64,000 nucleotides of DNA from Sialis fuliginosa (GCA_961205875.1 OY540810.1:31620001-31684000), one strand, 5' to 3'. Shown: positions 23,728 through 36,349, numbered from the stretch's first letter. Program-made: numbers and translations. Notes: a model not told the origin generated them from the sequence alone.

Positions 23728-23822
23728 CCCAAAAAACTGACCATTTTCCCAAAAAACTGACTTTAACTGACTGGATTACAAAAAACTGACTTTTACTGAT
23801 TTTACTGACCAGTTTTGACCCC
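23728..23822 (+). repeat. Imperfect tandem repeat around AAAAAACTGAC
   Basis: The words AAAAAACTGAC, TTTACTGA and TTAACTGACTGG recur about six times. It is a local low-complexity tandem array. Confidence 0.6.
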
Positions 23823-24059
23823 TGTTATTTGTCATGAAGTTATTCAATAAAAACTAAATTAAATTTCAAATGGCTGTAATTTTTTTCCACAAGGCCTATG
23901 AATGGGGACTTTTGTGTACAGACGTACTATTATGGATACTGTATAGGTAATGGGTACCAAATTTCATCGCACTATACTATAAAGTAAGAACTGAAGTTTA
24001 ATTTTGGTTTTTCCAATTACAATTTTAGCGTACCTACATCGTCATTTAAACATTAAGCG

Positions 24060-24280
24060 TTTACATGAAGCAATTACAAGTTACATTCACACACATGGAG
24101 TCCAACACCTGCGAGGGTAGTGCACGGGGATGATGTCAATGTATCGGAGCGTTCCCACGCATGGAGCGCCACCTGCCCCTGGCCGGACATGCACCGCGGA
24201 ACAACTTATACAGTACCTACCTACTCCTCCTTCTCACACTGCCTGTCACATATGTGTGTGTGTGTTTGTGTGTGGCTGAT
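24060..24280. promoter_or_regulatory. GC-rich island followed by (TG)n
   Basis: 24100-24200 is CpG-containing (GCGAGG, CGGAGCG, GGCCGGAC, CACCGCGG). A TG tract follows at about 24251-24274. Two overlapping short frames run through it but neither resembles a protein family. It could be an exon or promoter; an island with function unknown is the safest reading. Confidence 0.3.
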
Positions 24281-26295
24281 TTGCATATTGGACAAATTTA
24301 TTCAACAACTTCTCTGTTTCACACGCTTTCAGTAAATTTTGTTACTTTTCAATGACAATAAATTGATTTTTATGGATGAACTTTGGCTATTGTTATCGCT
24401 ATTCAATTAAATTTAGCACTAATTTTGGTTTCAGTACTCATTGCTATTATTGAATTAATTTAAAATAAATCTTAATAGTAGACTATATGAAGAACATTTT
24501 CAGACCTTTCCGAAGTTTATGAGATTTGTAATTTCAGTGTACCATATCGCCAAACACAAGACTTGAATCCAAGTATGTATGAACATATGTATGTATTTAC
24601 TGTAACTTATTTAGATATTGCAATGGTTTCGTAAAATGACTATATCTAGTGAACTAAAAGTCCGATTAACACCATTTTTAATTTTTTGAAAAGACAATTA
24701 AATGTACTACAATAAATTATAACACATTTTCGGTCATAAATAACTTTATACCTATTAAAAAGGTTGTCAAACTCAAAATTTCGCATTTTTAAAGTAAAAT
24801 TTTTAGTTTGATCGCCATTTTGATAGGTATACAACTAAGTAAGGTAAACAATAATAATCTGTTTAAAATGCGAAAGGCCGGGTTGATTGAACATTCCGTT
24901 CATTAGATACAGAGTGTTTACAAAATCCTTGCAAAACCAAACTTTAAGCCCTTTGTTGAGGGTGTTTCGGAGCAAATTTTGTTAGGGAGTTTTCATGAAA
25001 TATACATCTGGGCATGTTCTAATCACTGTTTAAATTTGGCCCCTTATACATTTTCCTTGTACTTTTTCCTTTATTTCCTGGGTTATAAAAAAAATACTGA
25101 AAAATCGTAAGAAAAATATTTTTTCACAGACACGTATAGGTATTTCAAAAATTATTATTTATAATAATATAAACGAAATTTCTCTTCAAATCTGTGCCAA
25201 AACATTTTTGTGCGATGGGAGTTTTGGTTTTTATATAATTTCAATGTGTAAATTATTTATAAAATAAAAATTAATTCAGATGTATATATTTATGTATTAT
25301 AAATAACTTGAAAATACGTTTATATTCAGTTTTACTTCATGAATTAATTAACTTAATCCGAAATTGTGAATGCAGATAGCAAGACCCTGTGAGATATAGG
25401 TAGGTATACTTTTTCGAAATAAATAATCAACTTTTTTTAATCATATAATTTTCCAGTAAAGTAAATAATAATACTATATATACATGGGAGGTATTTTCAC
25501 TTAAAGAATTAAACAATTTATAACTTTGTTTATCAGTTTATTCACCTGTAAAAATAATCTACAACCAGTTATTTTAATCTGAATAAAATATTATTACATT
25601 AAATAAAATTCTTGTTGATTCAATTCAGTGACGTTCTTATCCATAATTATACAAAAATAAGAAAACATTTGTTGTAAACCAAAGCCAATATTTATCTGGT
25701 ACCACAATCAGAACTTGAATTCAACAACGAATTCTTTATATAAAATATCTTTAGTTTGATATTACTTTTATAGAAGTATTGTGCTTGTTTTTTTTGACGA
25801 AGGTATTTAAAAAAATTCGTATAATAATTTTATAAATTTATTACACATTTCTAAAAAATTTTAAAAACATATAATTTTTAGTTAATCATGATCGCAATTT
25901 TCCATTAAAAATCTATATCTATAAAAAGTAACTTACTCATCAACACACAACCCAAACCCTTGTAACTTGAAACGTAAAATATTAGTGATATCTTCCTTTT
26001 ATAGCCTAAATATTCACTAAAAAGGATTTTTTCGAAATTCAACCCCTAAAAGGAAAGACAAGTTCAACCCTATCAGCACAAATGGTATTAGATATTTTAT
26101 AAATTAAATAAATGTTCTTAAAAACGTATACAACGCGAGCGAAACAATGAGTAGGTAGCTAGAATCGTTTCCAGTTAACAGAAAAAAATAATTATAGAAA
26201 ATTGAATACTTATTTGTTACTTCTATGCTGACAATGAGTACAAATCGCGTCTCATATATCGTAATATAATTAATCAATATGTGACAAAACGTCAA
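24281..26295. other. AT-rich non-coding DNA
   Basis: ACAGAGTGTTTACAAAATCC at 24908 could be a single transposon end. GAAATTCAACCCCTAAAAGG at about 26034 resembles insect repeat 3' regions. Neither can be completed. Confidence 0.45.
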
Positions 26296-26515
26296 CCAAA
26301 CAGTACTGGTCTAAAAGGGGGAGGGGGAGGGGGGGGGGCTCCGGGCTACAAAAAATGTATTCAGGTAATACGTGGACATTTTTTAAATTTTGTTATAAAT
26401 TTTTCATTTCTTCTTATTTCACTAAAAAATATATTTATATTGTATAATTTTTAAAAATGTGCCACCAGTGGGGTGGGGAGTACGTAATTTATACTCCGCC
26501 ATGGGCCATAACTCT
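26296..26515. repeat. Poly-G-rich patch, possible decayed MITE
   Basis: G runs at 26318-26338 and GTGGGGTGGGGAGTACGTAATTTAT at 26469 recall the G-rich subterminal blocks and ACGTAATTTAT end of the TCCATAAATTACGTCAC family. It is too diverged for a firm call. Confidence 0.25.
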
Positions 26516-28596
26516 CTTTAGTCAACCACTGCAGTCAGGAGCATATATGTTTATTAATTTGTATATGTGCCTACTTGTCTCTACAGGTCTAAAAATCAAA
26601 AACTGATATATTCTCAAATAATAAATTAACTTGACGAAAAAGTATATTAATTATCGTATATTAGTATACTTTTTAATGGTTGATAAAATATTGAAACTGT
26701 AATTTGTATATATGTATTTCATTTTTAAATATAGGTAATATTAAATATAATATTATTAAAACATAAAAACAGTCGTTTGAAGATTAATGTGCAGTGCACA
26801 TAATATAAAAATCTGGTTATAGCTAAAGGTAATATTCTAATAACTACTAACCCAATTATATGTATATGAACCAACTTCAAAATTATCCGTTACATTAAGT
26901 TAGAATTAACCTCATATTTGTCAATAATAATCATCTTAATATGTTAGAATAGAATTAACCTAATAAAAACAGGTATACATGGTACAAACATATTATTAAT
27001 AATAATATTTAGCCACTCATAATTTCAATTCAGTTGTTGATTGATTATTTATTACATTTCATACCGGATAATAAATATTCAGTAATTTTTAATTTTTATC
27101 TAAAATATTTTACGAAATTTTAGAATTTTTCATTGATTGCCTTTATTGCTGGTAAATAATTATTATTTTAAAAATTCTGTTTTGAGTAGTTTTTACCTTC
27201 AGAAACGTGGTATTTAAAGGAGAAAAATATTAAAATTATTTTTCATTGCGAAGTTAATTATTGTAAAAAAAATTCGTGGAATTAGTTTTAATAAAAATTT
27301 TACAGATAGAATAAAAACAAAAATTGATTTATATTACTTATTTATTATCTGGGCTTTTTCATCGGATAATTCATTTTTTTTACCCGGAAATAAAAATTTT
27401 ATAAATAAATAAAATATATAAAATAATAATATAAAATATATAAATTTATACAAATCTATTAAACATTCTTTGAATGACGGTGGTTTTTTTTTCAGACTTC
27501 ATGAAATTTACACAAAGTATCCACAAATTATGCATCTAAACCTTCCTCGTGAAACACTCTATCTATCCATTATATAATAATAATATATAAATCCATTAGT
27601 AAAAACCGAAATAAAATCCGTTCAGTAGTTACTATGAAAATTTTGAGCAACTATGTATCAGAGTTTATTTTAGTATGCAGCTCTAAAATTGAATGTGCAG
27701 TTCTAAAAGTTATGTTGTGCAATGCTTTAAGTATTAACATGGAGAATAAAAAAATTGTAACTTCATTTTTTTCGAGATTTTTTTTATTTGTTCTTTACCT
27801 CAAATTGCGCAGTTCTAAAATGTCCTTAAAATAACTTCTGCTACTTACTATGTATATTTATTCTGATATTAAAAATAGATACACAACATGACATTTTAAA
27901 TTAAATAAATTTCAATAGTAAAGTTAGAAAAAACATGCAATATTTCACGCTTTTTGATCATAATAATTAAAAATACAACTCAAATATACCGAAACCATAA
28001 GTGATTTCAATGACAGAGAACGATGGACAACAAAAACATAAAATAATAAATAATTTGCAGACATTTGCATATTGAAACCAATTAAAATATTTAATATTGG
28101 CATTAAGACTCGCGTGATATTGGTATAATAACAATTATAAACTAAAACACAACAATAAAATGTTTAAAACCGAAACAATGTGCTGCTATCTGTTGTGGGA
28201 AATCTGTACTACGTATTCACACAGAACAAAGAGAGCAGAAAAGAGATAGATCAATACGTATGTCTGTGTTGTGAGAGTGAGACGGGTAGTAGCTCTGAGC
28301 AGAGGTCATCTAGGCACCTGCAAGTCCACTGTACGAATGATAAATTAGAGGTAATGTTAATTCTACCGTATGTATTTGCATATTATATTATACTTAATAT
28401 CAGTTTTAATGTTTACGTTGAGTTAGTCATCAAAGCTGATTTTTTCCCACAGTTCAACCGTGTTAGCTTAAAATATTTATAGTGTTTCTATATCGAATGT
28501 AGATTTTCGAATGTGCCATATTTGTAGCAGTGCTTTTAAATATTTTCAAAATTGTGTATCTATTTTCGTAAAGGTTACATATTTTTAATAAAATAT
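26516..28596. other. AT-rich non-coding DNA
   Basis: GCAGTTCTAAAA-like words recur at about 27678, 27698 and 27810. The 100-codon frame at 28180-28482 opens with GTG, not ATG, and has no recognisable domain. GAG/GTAATG at about 28348-28356 is a weak donor. None is strong enough to call a gene. Confidence 0.45.
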
Positions 28597-28995
28597 TGCT
28601 TCCTCGCAACATCGAAAATACCAGAAGCTTTGTTTAGAATGAGACAAAAAATTGTTCTCCGATTTAAAATTTTTTAATTGATCTTTCCGTTTCAGGTTGA
28701 ATCAAACACTTTTCGTTCCGTGTCTGTCTGTCTATCCCCTGAATCCTTGTCGCATGCATAACTCATGAAGCACTGAACCGATATTAATGAAACTTGGTTG
28801 AATGGTTGGGTCTGGGCTGAGGGATGACAATGGTGACATCCCAAAATATTTATTTTTTCAAGACATCTCCAAAACGACACATGTTACGTAAAATTTTATA
28901 AAATCTTTTTTGTAGAGCATTCAATTTCCTATAATATATGTCTACCTTTGGTATATTTAGCACAAGGAAGTATTGTGCATTTACTTAGAAGATGT
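28597..28995 (+). repeat. GCTTCCTCG dispersed repeat, internally deleted copy
   Basis: It starts TTGCTTCCTCGCAACATCGAA and runs through TTGATCTTTCCGTTTCAGG, CATAACTCATGAAGCACTGA and TTTTGTAGAGCATTCAATTT. It then jumps from GTCTAC to CTTTGGTATATTTAGCAC, skipping about 170 nt present at 50487-51090. It ends AAGGAAGTATTGTGCATTTA. The outer words are inverse (GCTTCC/GGAAG). Confidence 0.75.
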
Positions 28996-30457
28996 TTTTT
29001 CTTGTATCTTTTAATATCATCTATATTCATTGTTTTAAAAATATATTTCTGGATATAATTTTTTCAGCTTTCATTTACAACATAACATTTTGAAACAAAA
29101 ACAACTAATTACATTTCTGATATCAAATAGATTACTTAAAGAGTTTTTTTTAAATATAGCTTATCTAATAATACCTAGCCAGTATTATGGTCTATGGACG
29201 CCACTGCTGAAATCTTCTGAATACCGGCATCTATATCATTAGATATATTTTAATTGTTTATAAAATCTGTTTTTGTCGAGTTCATCGATATGATAATTTA
29301 ATCAAAATTTATATACCAATCTGAAACTATTTCTATATATTTTTTAAATATTAGACCATTTTAGAAGCACTGTTTTATTGTTTACAAGTATACGATTGTT
29401 TGCCAGCAAGTTTTTATTTAACAGAATATTTTCAAATAAATTTACATAAATTATTCCAATATGTATATTTATACGACATACGGCTTTTAATTAAAATTAT
29501 TGACATTTATTGTTTCAGTATAGACTTATTTTTACGGTCGATTTAATGAGATAAAATAGTACATGTATTAAACTATCTATATGTTTACACAAAAATAAAG
29601 CATCTCGATCAATTCAAAAACTAATAATATACATATACAAACTGTCAGCAAAATTAGCTATAAAAAGTATTTTAAATATCATAAGTTACATAAAATTATA
29701 TAGATTTTATTTAATTGTATGTTATCATATAGTGTTTTAATTTTAATCATAACGCTTGGATTATTGGAAAAAAAGATAAATTTATTACTATGTTGTAATT
29801 AATTTATATTTTCAAAACGTTGTAAATTAGTAAAAGCGATAATAATCGTAAATAAAATTTAAAGGTGATGTTTTGAATTTAACTATTATTAACTCATTTA
29901 ACCTTTTCAATATGTAATAAAATTTTTCGATTTCTGATTTAAATAATTATATTTTATTTAAGATTTGTAAAAAAATTCATATAAATACGTTGTAAGTATG
30001 TATATTCGTAAGCAAAACCAATTTAAAGTAATAGTAAAACAAAAACTATGCTTAACGTATAAGAAAACAGTATAATTAATTTTTTTAGATTACTTTAAAT
30101 ATGGTACAAGAAATTGATAATTTTGTTTATTTTCAGTATAAATGTAGCGTAACGAAACCAAATAATATTAAAGCATGTTTATTATAAAATACTGTAATTA
30201 AAAAATGCATTATAATTCACATCTTGACGATGTTTTTGGTTCGTTAACTTCGCCTTAACATATAAAAATGAATTATAGATCAGCTTATTATTATTTGTTT
30301 TTTAGTGAAACATGATATAACTTATGTTCATGTCCATATGTATTGTATATTGCTGCTGTTTTTTTATCAAGACAATAAATAACAATGAATTTATATTTTT
30401 AATTGTGTCTTTAGTATGTGTCAGTTATTCTTTATTCTGATTAATTAATTTTAGAAT
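28996..30457. other. AT-rich non-coding DNA
   Basis: Nothing is supported. GGACGCCACTGCTG at about 29199 may be an isolated hAT-like right end. Confidence 0.5.
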
Positions 30458-30460
30458 TAA

Positions 30461-30627
30461 AGCCTTGGCACTTTACAAAAACGGACTCCGTCACCACTTC
30501 GACCTTGCAAATCTATTATATGTGATTCAATACAAGTGGTATGTTAGCTGCGCCGAAACGACGCTGCGTTTTGACGCAGCTAACATATAAGCGGTGACGG
30601 AGACCGTTTCTGTAAAGTGCCAAGGCT
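30461..30627. mobile_element. PIF/Harbinger-type MITE with TAA target duplication
   Basis: A 167-bp element. The left terminus AGCCTTGGCACTTTAC and right terminus GTAAAGTGCCAAGGCT are exact inverses, with inverted homology continuing through GACTCCGTCACC/GGTGACGGAG. It is flanked by TAA (30458-30460 and 30628-30630). A three-base TWA duplication is the Harbinger signature. An inner hairpin, ATGTTAGCTGCG/CGCAGCTAACAT, lies at about 30540-30587. Confidence 0.85.
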
Positions 30628-30969
30628 TAAACATTGTTTCATTATGTCTTGTGTCCAGTATTATAAAGAATTTGCTCGCAACCAAAACCAAATCAAAATC
30701 TTTTCTTTCTATACGAGATATTTTCTGTAAGTACGATTGACAGCTGTGTTACGTTGTCGATGAATTTGATCAATTCACTTTCTATACAAACTGAATCCAA
30801 ATACAAAGACAACATAAAACATAATTCGATGCACTGTAAATAGATTTTGTTTTGATTTTTGATGCTAGCGTTGCAAAGTTCAATGTTACAATATTACCAA
30901 ATCGGTTTAAATATTATTTGAAATACCAAATAATATACGTTTTGCCAATTCTTCTGCATGTTTTAGAGC

Positions 30970-31110
30970 CTGGAACTGTTAGACTCCTGATGAGGACTTC
31001 TTGTGAAGTCGAAACACGTGTCGAGTGATATTGTTTTATTGTGGTTAAGGTGTATTATTTTTAGTTTAAGTGACTAAGGAACCACAGTTTCTCCGTTTTT
31101 CCAGTAATTC
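30970..31110 (+). repeat. Ribozyme-bearing repeat, copy 1
   Basis: It extends from CTGGAACTGTTAG to CAGTTTCTCCGTTTTT. It matches 62381-62496 through ATTGTTTTATTGTGGTTAAG and AAGTGACTAA, so it is a dispersed element rather than unique sequence. It contains the hammerhead at 30983-31026. The element class is not proven; Penelope-like elements are the leading candidate because they carry minimal hammerheads. Confidence 0.7.
30983..31026 (+). ncRNA. Hammerhead ribozyme, minimal type I
   Basis: All core parts are present in order. Stem I is ACTC (30983-30986) with GAGT (31023-31026). The core CTGATGA is at 30987-30993. Stem II is GACTTC (30995-31000) with GAAGTC (31005-31010) and loop TTGT. The core GAAA is at 31011-31014. 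A two-pair stem III (A31014-T31021 and C31015-G31020) encloses loop ACGT, giving cleavage after GTC (C31022). One unpaired G (30994) sits between the core and stem II; the remnant at 3786-3830 has an extra base at the same place. Self-cleavage is predicted from fold only. Confidence 0.8.
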
Positions 31111-31762
31111 TTCCATAGATAATATTATGATGTATTTTTCAACCTATCTCTGTTTATATAGGAACCTGTGTTAAAATATAAAAATTGGGGATCGACATTT
31201 CGATATAATAAAAATAATTATATTCCGCCCGGGGAAAAACACTCGACATTGTAAGGTACACTTTGATGAAAGTTATATAATCCAAAAAAAATGTTATCTT
31301 TATTAAAAGAGTCTAGACAATGGAGCCTCACTTTTCAGGAGTCCCGTAAATTAATATACAAAATATTCCCATTTTTAACCCTATTAACGCGCAAAACTTT
31401 GTTAACACCTTTTGTCAAAATTCTTTAAATCAGCTTCGCAATATTTGTTGTGCACGTGTTGACCATTCTAAACTCTTTAGTGGAAAAAAATGAATTTTAC
31501 GAAATTCCGGGTTAAAATCGTCAAAAAACCGAAAAAATGCTTCAAGTACATAATAATCAACATAACGTATGTAATTTCTTCTTTTAATTTATTTCCCGCC
31601 TATTGTGCTATCCCATTTATAACGCGTTTTCGATCCGATCCGCTCAAGAGCGTTATAACGAAGTTTAACTGTATTTATTGATCAAGACAATGAACACAAA
31701 AATCTAATAACTTATGATGCGAAATTTATATATCATTTTTAGGGTTCCGAAAAAAAAACCTA
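31111..31762. other. AT-rich DNA with one possible transposon end
   Basis: CGTTATAACGAAGTTTAACTGTA at about 31651-31673 resembles a pogo/Tigger-type right end, but no left partner was found. Otherwise nothing is supported. Confidence 0.4.
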
Positions 31763-31766
31763 TTAA

Positions 31767-31998
31767 CCCATTAATGCCCGCCGTACACATTTGTGTACAC
31801 CTCATTTTATAATTCGTGCTGCTTTCTATGGATATTAATTTACAACATATCTACCAAATTTACTCGCTCGAATGCATTTTTTTTTCTAAATATAAAAAAA
31901 AGTTTGTTTTAATATTTAGTTAAATATATTAGATGTGTACATAATTTCATTTAAAAACATCTTCTGCATGTTTTAGTTTTCCTTTGGGTGTTAATGAG
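31767..31998. mobile_element. piggyBac-like MITE
   Basis: TTAA (31763-31766) is followed by CCCATTAATGCCC. The right end GGGTGTTAATGAG is its approximate inverse, followed by TTGA (31999-32002), a one-base change from TTAA. A short palindrome, GTACACATTTGTGTAC, lies just inside the left end. TTAA targets and CCC termini suggest piggyBac. Confidence 0.5.
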
Positions 31999-32124
31999 TT
32001 GATTTCACTTTGTTTTAAATAAAATGTACATCTTTAGTCAAATTGAAGACCAACTAAATTCAACCAATTTGTAAATTCACTTTATATACAATATTTTAAT
32101 AATACATACAACAAGGTGAGTAAT

Positions 32125-32235
32125 GTCAGGGTGCGCCGGCGTGCTTAGCGAACCATGGTTCCGCCGTCACTAGCCGCCTCTCGTGTTAGTGTGTGTGTGT
32201 ATGTGTACACTGTACATATATGTGTGACAGACATT
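32125..32235. promoter_or_regulatory. GC-rich island followed by (TG)n
   Basis: GGGTGCGCCGGCGTGC and CCGCCGTCACTAGCCGCC lie beside a TG tract at 32190-32206, matching the pattern at 24.1 and 55.8 kb. There is no coding support in the 87-codon minus-strand frame covering it. Confidence 0.3.
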
Positions 32236-32755
32236 GCATGTCCAGCCCCAGGATAAAAACCATAACAAGTTAAAACAGTTCTATATTTTTTATACATCTG
32301 AATGTGTAAACAACCCTTTTGTGTGGGATCGTTTTCCCATAGCTTCTTCGTAAAGTAGAGTCCGATGGTGAAACCATATTGCTTGGAGATATTATAAACT
32401 ATAAACATTATTAAAAAAGAGATTGAGAAACACTGTAAGTAAGTTTAGGTCATTATTTTTAACAACATTAAAAAATAAGAAGTTCTATTTATGGATGTAT
32501 TGAGATGCAATATTCGTACGCAGTACCGGATTTAAAAAGTAAAAGTTTCTGGGTTAAAGTATTTGTAATTATAAATAGATAAATTTTAAATCTGTCGCAC
32601 TCGTCTAGTACAGACAATATGACCGTATAAAAGTTTTGAAAAATCTTATACCTTAAATATTTTTTTACGAAATTTTACTTTATAGGAGCCCTGAATGGGT
32701 GCCAAATTTACCTCCTACCCCCTAAATTTCAATTATGAAAACTATACTACGAATA

Positions 32756-33748
32756 AGGTACTGGCACCAGTTATGGCCGCTATAAGAGCAAGGTTTACTG
32801 TTTTTGTGATTGACTAATAAAACAAGTAACTCTTTATTTAATCAATTTAATTACCAAAGACCGAAAATACAGTTTGTTTTTTAAATTATAGCCTTTTATT
32901 TTGTTCATGTTTCTTTCCAGTAATGGATAAAGTAAAACCAGTAATAAACACCCAGTGATGGACACTTGCTAATGATTACAAAATGATAAGTAATACGACA
33001 CAAAAAATGAAAGAATCGTGAAATCTGAAACAATGTAAAACAGTTGTGATAATATAATAATTAATTAATAAATTATACTAATTGTCATCAAATCACGCTG
33101 TAAGGCGGCTATTACACTATCAAAGAAATATGATAAAATTTTTTTGATCAAAGAAATATGACAGTGTAATAAGTCAACTTTTATAATATTTACCTTCATA
33201 ATATTTCTATGATCATAGTTAATGACAGTCTCTTATATTTGATCAAAGTTTTTTGACGTCAAAAACAAAATGGCGACTACCAAGTTATCACTGACAGTTA
33301 CAGTTACATAATTATTAATATATGAATATAAATAAAATCCAGTATTATATGATAATCTTCTTATTGATTATAGAAACCACAATACACGGTTGTAAATTCA
33401 AACCTCGATCGCGTCAATTAACGAACATCCACGCACTGATATTCAAAAGGCACCAAAAAAGAAGAAAATATCCCTAGATAATATTGAGAAAATATTATCA
33501 AATATTTTATGTAGTGTAATAAAACAAAATCTCGTATTTTATCAAAGAAATATGATCAAATCTTTGTCAAAGATCTTTGACATATTTATTTGATAGTGTA
33601 ATAGCCGCATAAGACAGTTAAATGTATATAGATTAGTATTCAGAAATGGTAGTAATCAAATATCAACAAATATTTCTAATTCAGTACATTTAATTTTTTA
33701 AAAGCCATTACTGAGGTCATATCCAAGACTGGTGCCAGTACAGTACCT
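32756..33748 (+). mobile_element. AGGTACTGGCACCAGT-family MITE interrupted by another MITE
   Basis: TA-flanked (32754-32755 and 33749-33750). The left end is AGGTACTGGCACCAGT; the right end is ACTGGTGCCAGTACAGTACCT. Removing 33104-33609 and one TAA joins CACGCTGTAAG to ACAGTTAAATG, as in uninterrupted copies. Confidence 0.85.
33104..33609. mobile_element. Harbinger-type MITE nested in the previous element
   Basis: A 506-bp insertion with termini GGCGGCTATTACACTATCAA and the inverse TTGATAGTGTAATAGCCGC. It is flanked by TAA (33101-33103 and 33610-33612), where the interrupted host copy has a single TAA. AAAGAAATATGATCAAA-type words repeat near both ends. A lysine-rich frame near 33430-33600 runs to a stop in the right terminus but has no recognisable domain. 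Confidence 0.85.
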
Positions 33749-34271
33749 TATATACGTTTATGTTTCTTGGATTTTATATTTGCTTCAAATGAAGAACATC
33801 CGAAATTCGTAAACTAGCAATAAATAAGAATATGAAAATATATTTTTTGTAACCTTATCACAAAGTTTCATTGTGTGGTCTTTTTGCAATAGCCTTAATG
33901 GTTAAAATATATTGATAGCTTAGTTATTAATTTTTGTAATGAATTCTTTGAATTAATATATATAACACATTAATCATTGTTTACAGTTAACAAGTACTAA
34001 GTATCTTTTAGATCAGATTATTAGTTCTTATATAATGTTATATAAATACCTACATTGAATACTTTATGTACTTATATGTTCAAAAGCAAACTAATTAACT
34101 ATGTACTAAATATCGTGTATACGACTTTATTTTACATAATTCATAACATATTTACGTTTGTATATGGTATAAATAAATTTATGTTTAATGGATTCTTATC
34201 CATTTTTAGTAAACTTTAACTATGTTAATACAGTATTATATACTAAAAGTAAGTTAATTATAGTATTAAAT

Positions 34272-34396
34272 CAGGGCCATAACTACCAATGGTGTAGCCG
34301 AGCATAGGGTCAAATTGTGGATTATATTTTGCATATAGTGAGGGCCCATAGGTCCCTTGATACCCCGGAGCCTCAAAACCACTAGTTACGGCCCTG
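34272..34396. mobile_element. hAT-type MITE with CAGGGCC ends
   Basis: The 125-bp element has left end CAGGGCCATAACTA and right end TAGTTACGGCCCTG, inverse with one substitution. The flanking octamers TATTAAAT and CATGAAAT agree at 6 of 8 positions, fitting an aged hAT duplication. Confidence 0.75.
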
Positions 34397-35310
34397 CATG
34401 AAATGAATTCATTTCATATTGGCAGAATGTACTCGTAATATTGAAAATAATATCAATATGTAAAAACATACATTTTTTCAAATATATTCAACATTCTTTA
34501 AATATTGACCATTTTGGACAATCTTGATCTCAAAAACATTAACCGGAAAAAAATCAAGACGAACTGCTTCTTTAAAATATAATTTAAAGTGTCAAAAATC
34601 GAATAATAAGTCTGAATCCAATTATTTTCTATACAACTAAATAATAATGTCACCGGAAGTATTATTATACACCATATTATTTTCTTCTTTTGATCTCAAG
34701 AAGTATAAAATCCAACAAATAGAACTAATGATACATCTAATTTACAATGATCACGTATATAATGTATCAATAAATCGGCAATTTGGCTCGCATTAAATAC
34801 ATTAAATAACACAGCCAATCATTTAATTGTAAACAACACGTGGCTCGTGGCACACTATGTTATTAGAAATCGTAGATTTTCCATTAAAATGATATAAATT
34901 AGCAATCTACCAATCGTTTGCAATCTAATAATGATTGGTTGATTATTTATTAGAAGGTGACCAAGTTTAAGAATTATAACCAGCAGTGCACGATTCCTTT
35001 TTAGTCCACGTTTCCTCCTGTAAAGACGAGAACAGTCATATCGAATTGTTTATTGTTTAACAAAGATGTATGCACAAAGATTTATGTCGCGAAAAAATAT
35101 TTTTGTACGACAATGTTATAAGTAAATATACGAGTACATAGCGGGATTGAGTCATTTTTGTTGAACTTGTAATACATCATTTAGTTGATTTTGAACTGAA
35201 ATTTTTAAGGGCCTTAAGGGGTATCATCAAAAGGCACAACTGTGACGATTTTTTTTGGGAGTATAATAAAAGGAATGGGAATTCTTTTTAGAAAGTTTAT
35301 TCAGCATATA
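34397..35310. other. AT-rich non-coding DNA
   Basis: No supported feature was found. Confidence 0.5.
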
Positions 35311-35751
35311 AGGTACTAGTACCAGTTATGACCGCTATAAGAGCAAGGTTGACTGTTTATGTAATTGAGGGGCGTATTTGTTGTAATTCTCATGAACTCA
35401 TGTTACTAATAAAACAAGTAAATCTTTATTTAATCAATTTAATTACCAAAGTCCGCAAATATAGTTTTCTTTTTTAAATTATAGCCTTTTCTTTTGTTTA
35501 TGTTTTTTCTCCTGTAATGGATACAGTAAAACCAGTATACTACGACACAAAAGATATAAAAGAAAGAATCGTTAAATTTTAAACAATGTTATTGGCCGAT
35601 TGTCATCAAATCACGCTGTAAAACAGTTAATGTATATAGATTAATATTCAGAAATGATATTAATCAAATATCAACAAATATTTCTAATTCAGTACATTTA
35701 ATTTAAAAATAGCCAATACTGGGGTCATATCCAAGACTGGTGCCAGTACCC
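35311..35751 (+). mobile_element. AGGTACTGGCACCAGT-family MITE, complete, shortened interior
   Basis: A 441-bp element flanked by TA (35309-35310 and 35752-35753). The left end is AGGTACTAGTACCAGT; the right end is ACTGGTGCCAGTACCC. It lacks part of the centre, jumping from AAACAATGTT straight to ATTGGCCGATTG. Confidence 0.8.
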
Positions 35752-36349
35752 TATTTAACTATAGAATTTTTTTTAATTATTATTTTTGTACAAAATGGCA
35801 GCTTGAGAGCCAATCTTTAAATTAAAAAACACCCCCAGTAGCGGACAAATATATCGTGAAATATAAGACCTGGAGAAAAAAACCAAAAACAATTAAAATC
35901 TATATACTATTGGTTATAGAAGTACGTAGGTTTTTTTTATATAATCAAATTTTGTAGAAATTGTGCACTTTTTAAAAAATTTGATTTTTTGCCAAAAAAT
36001 AAGCAGTAAATTATTTATAAAATAAAAAAATAAAAAGTGAAAATTGATTAATTTAAAAAACTTTTGATTAAGATTTAGGATGAAATACCATAAGATATGA
36101 TCCGTTCCTGTTGTAGAAATTTTTCAAAACGAATGAAATTCATAATTCATGAAAAAGGATATAGATTTGAACTGAATTAATTTTATGTAACCTCCATAAT
36201 GTACATAATGTATGGATGACATTTTTTTTCAGAAATAAATCATAGTTTCTTCAAATTCACTGAAAATATTTAAATTTAAATTTTTAACAATACGATCTGG
36301 AACTAATAACTAGTCCATCCCTGTAAATATATGTCTTTTAGTGAACAAG

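Noticed and set aside
24120..24355. Two overlapping plus-strand frames in the GC-rich island
   Set aside because: Both run into the TG tract and match no family. Overlapping frames are expected where GC content is high and stops are rare.
28180..28482. 100-codon open frame as a possible gene
   Set aside because: It starts at GTG rather than ATG, shows no recognisable domain or signal peptide, and has a hydrophobic AT-driven tail. A weak donor inside it is not enough.
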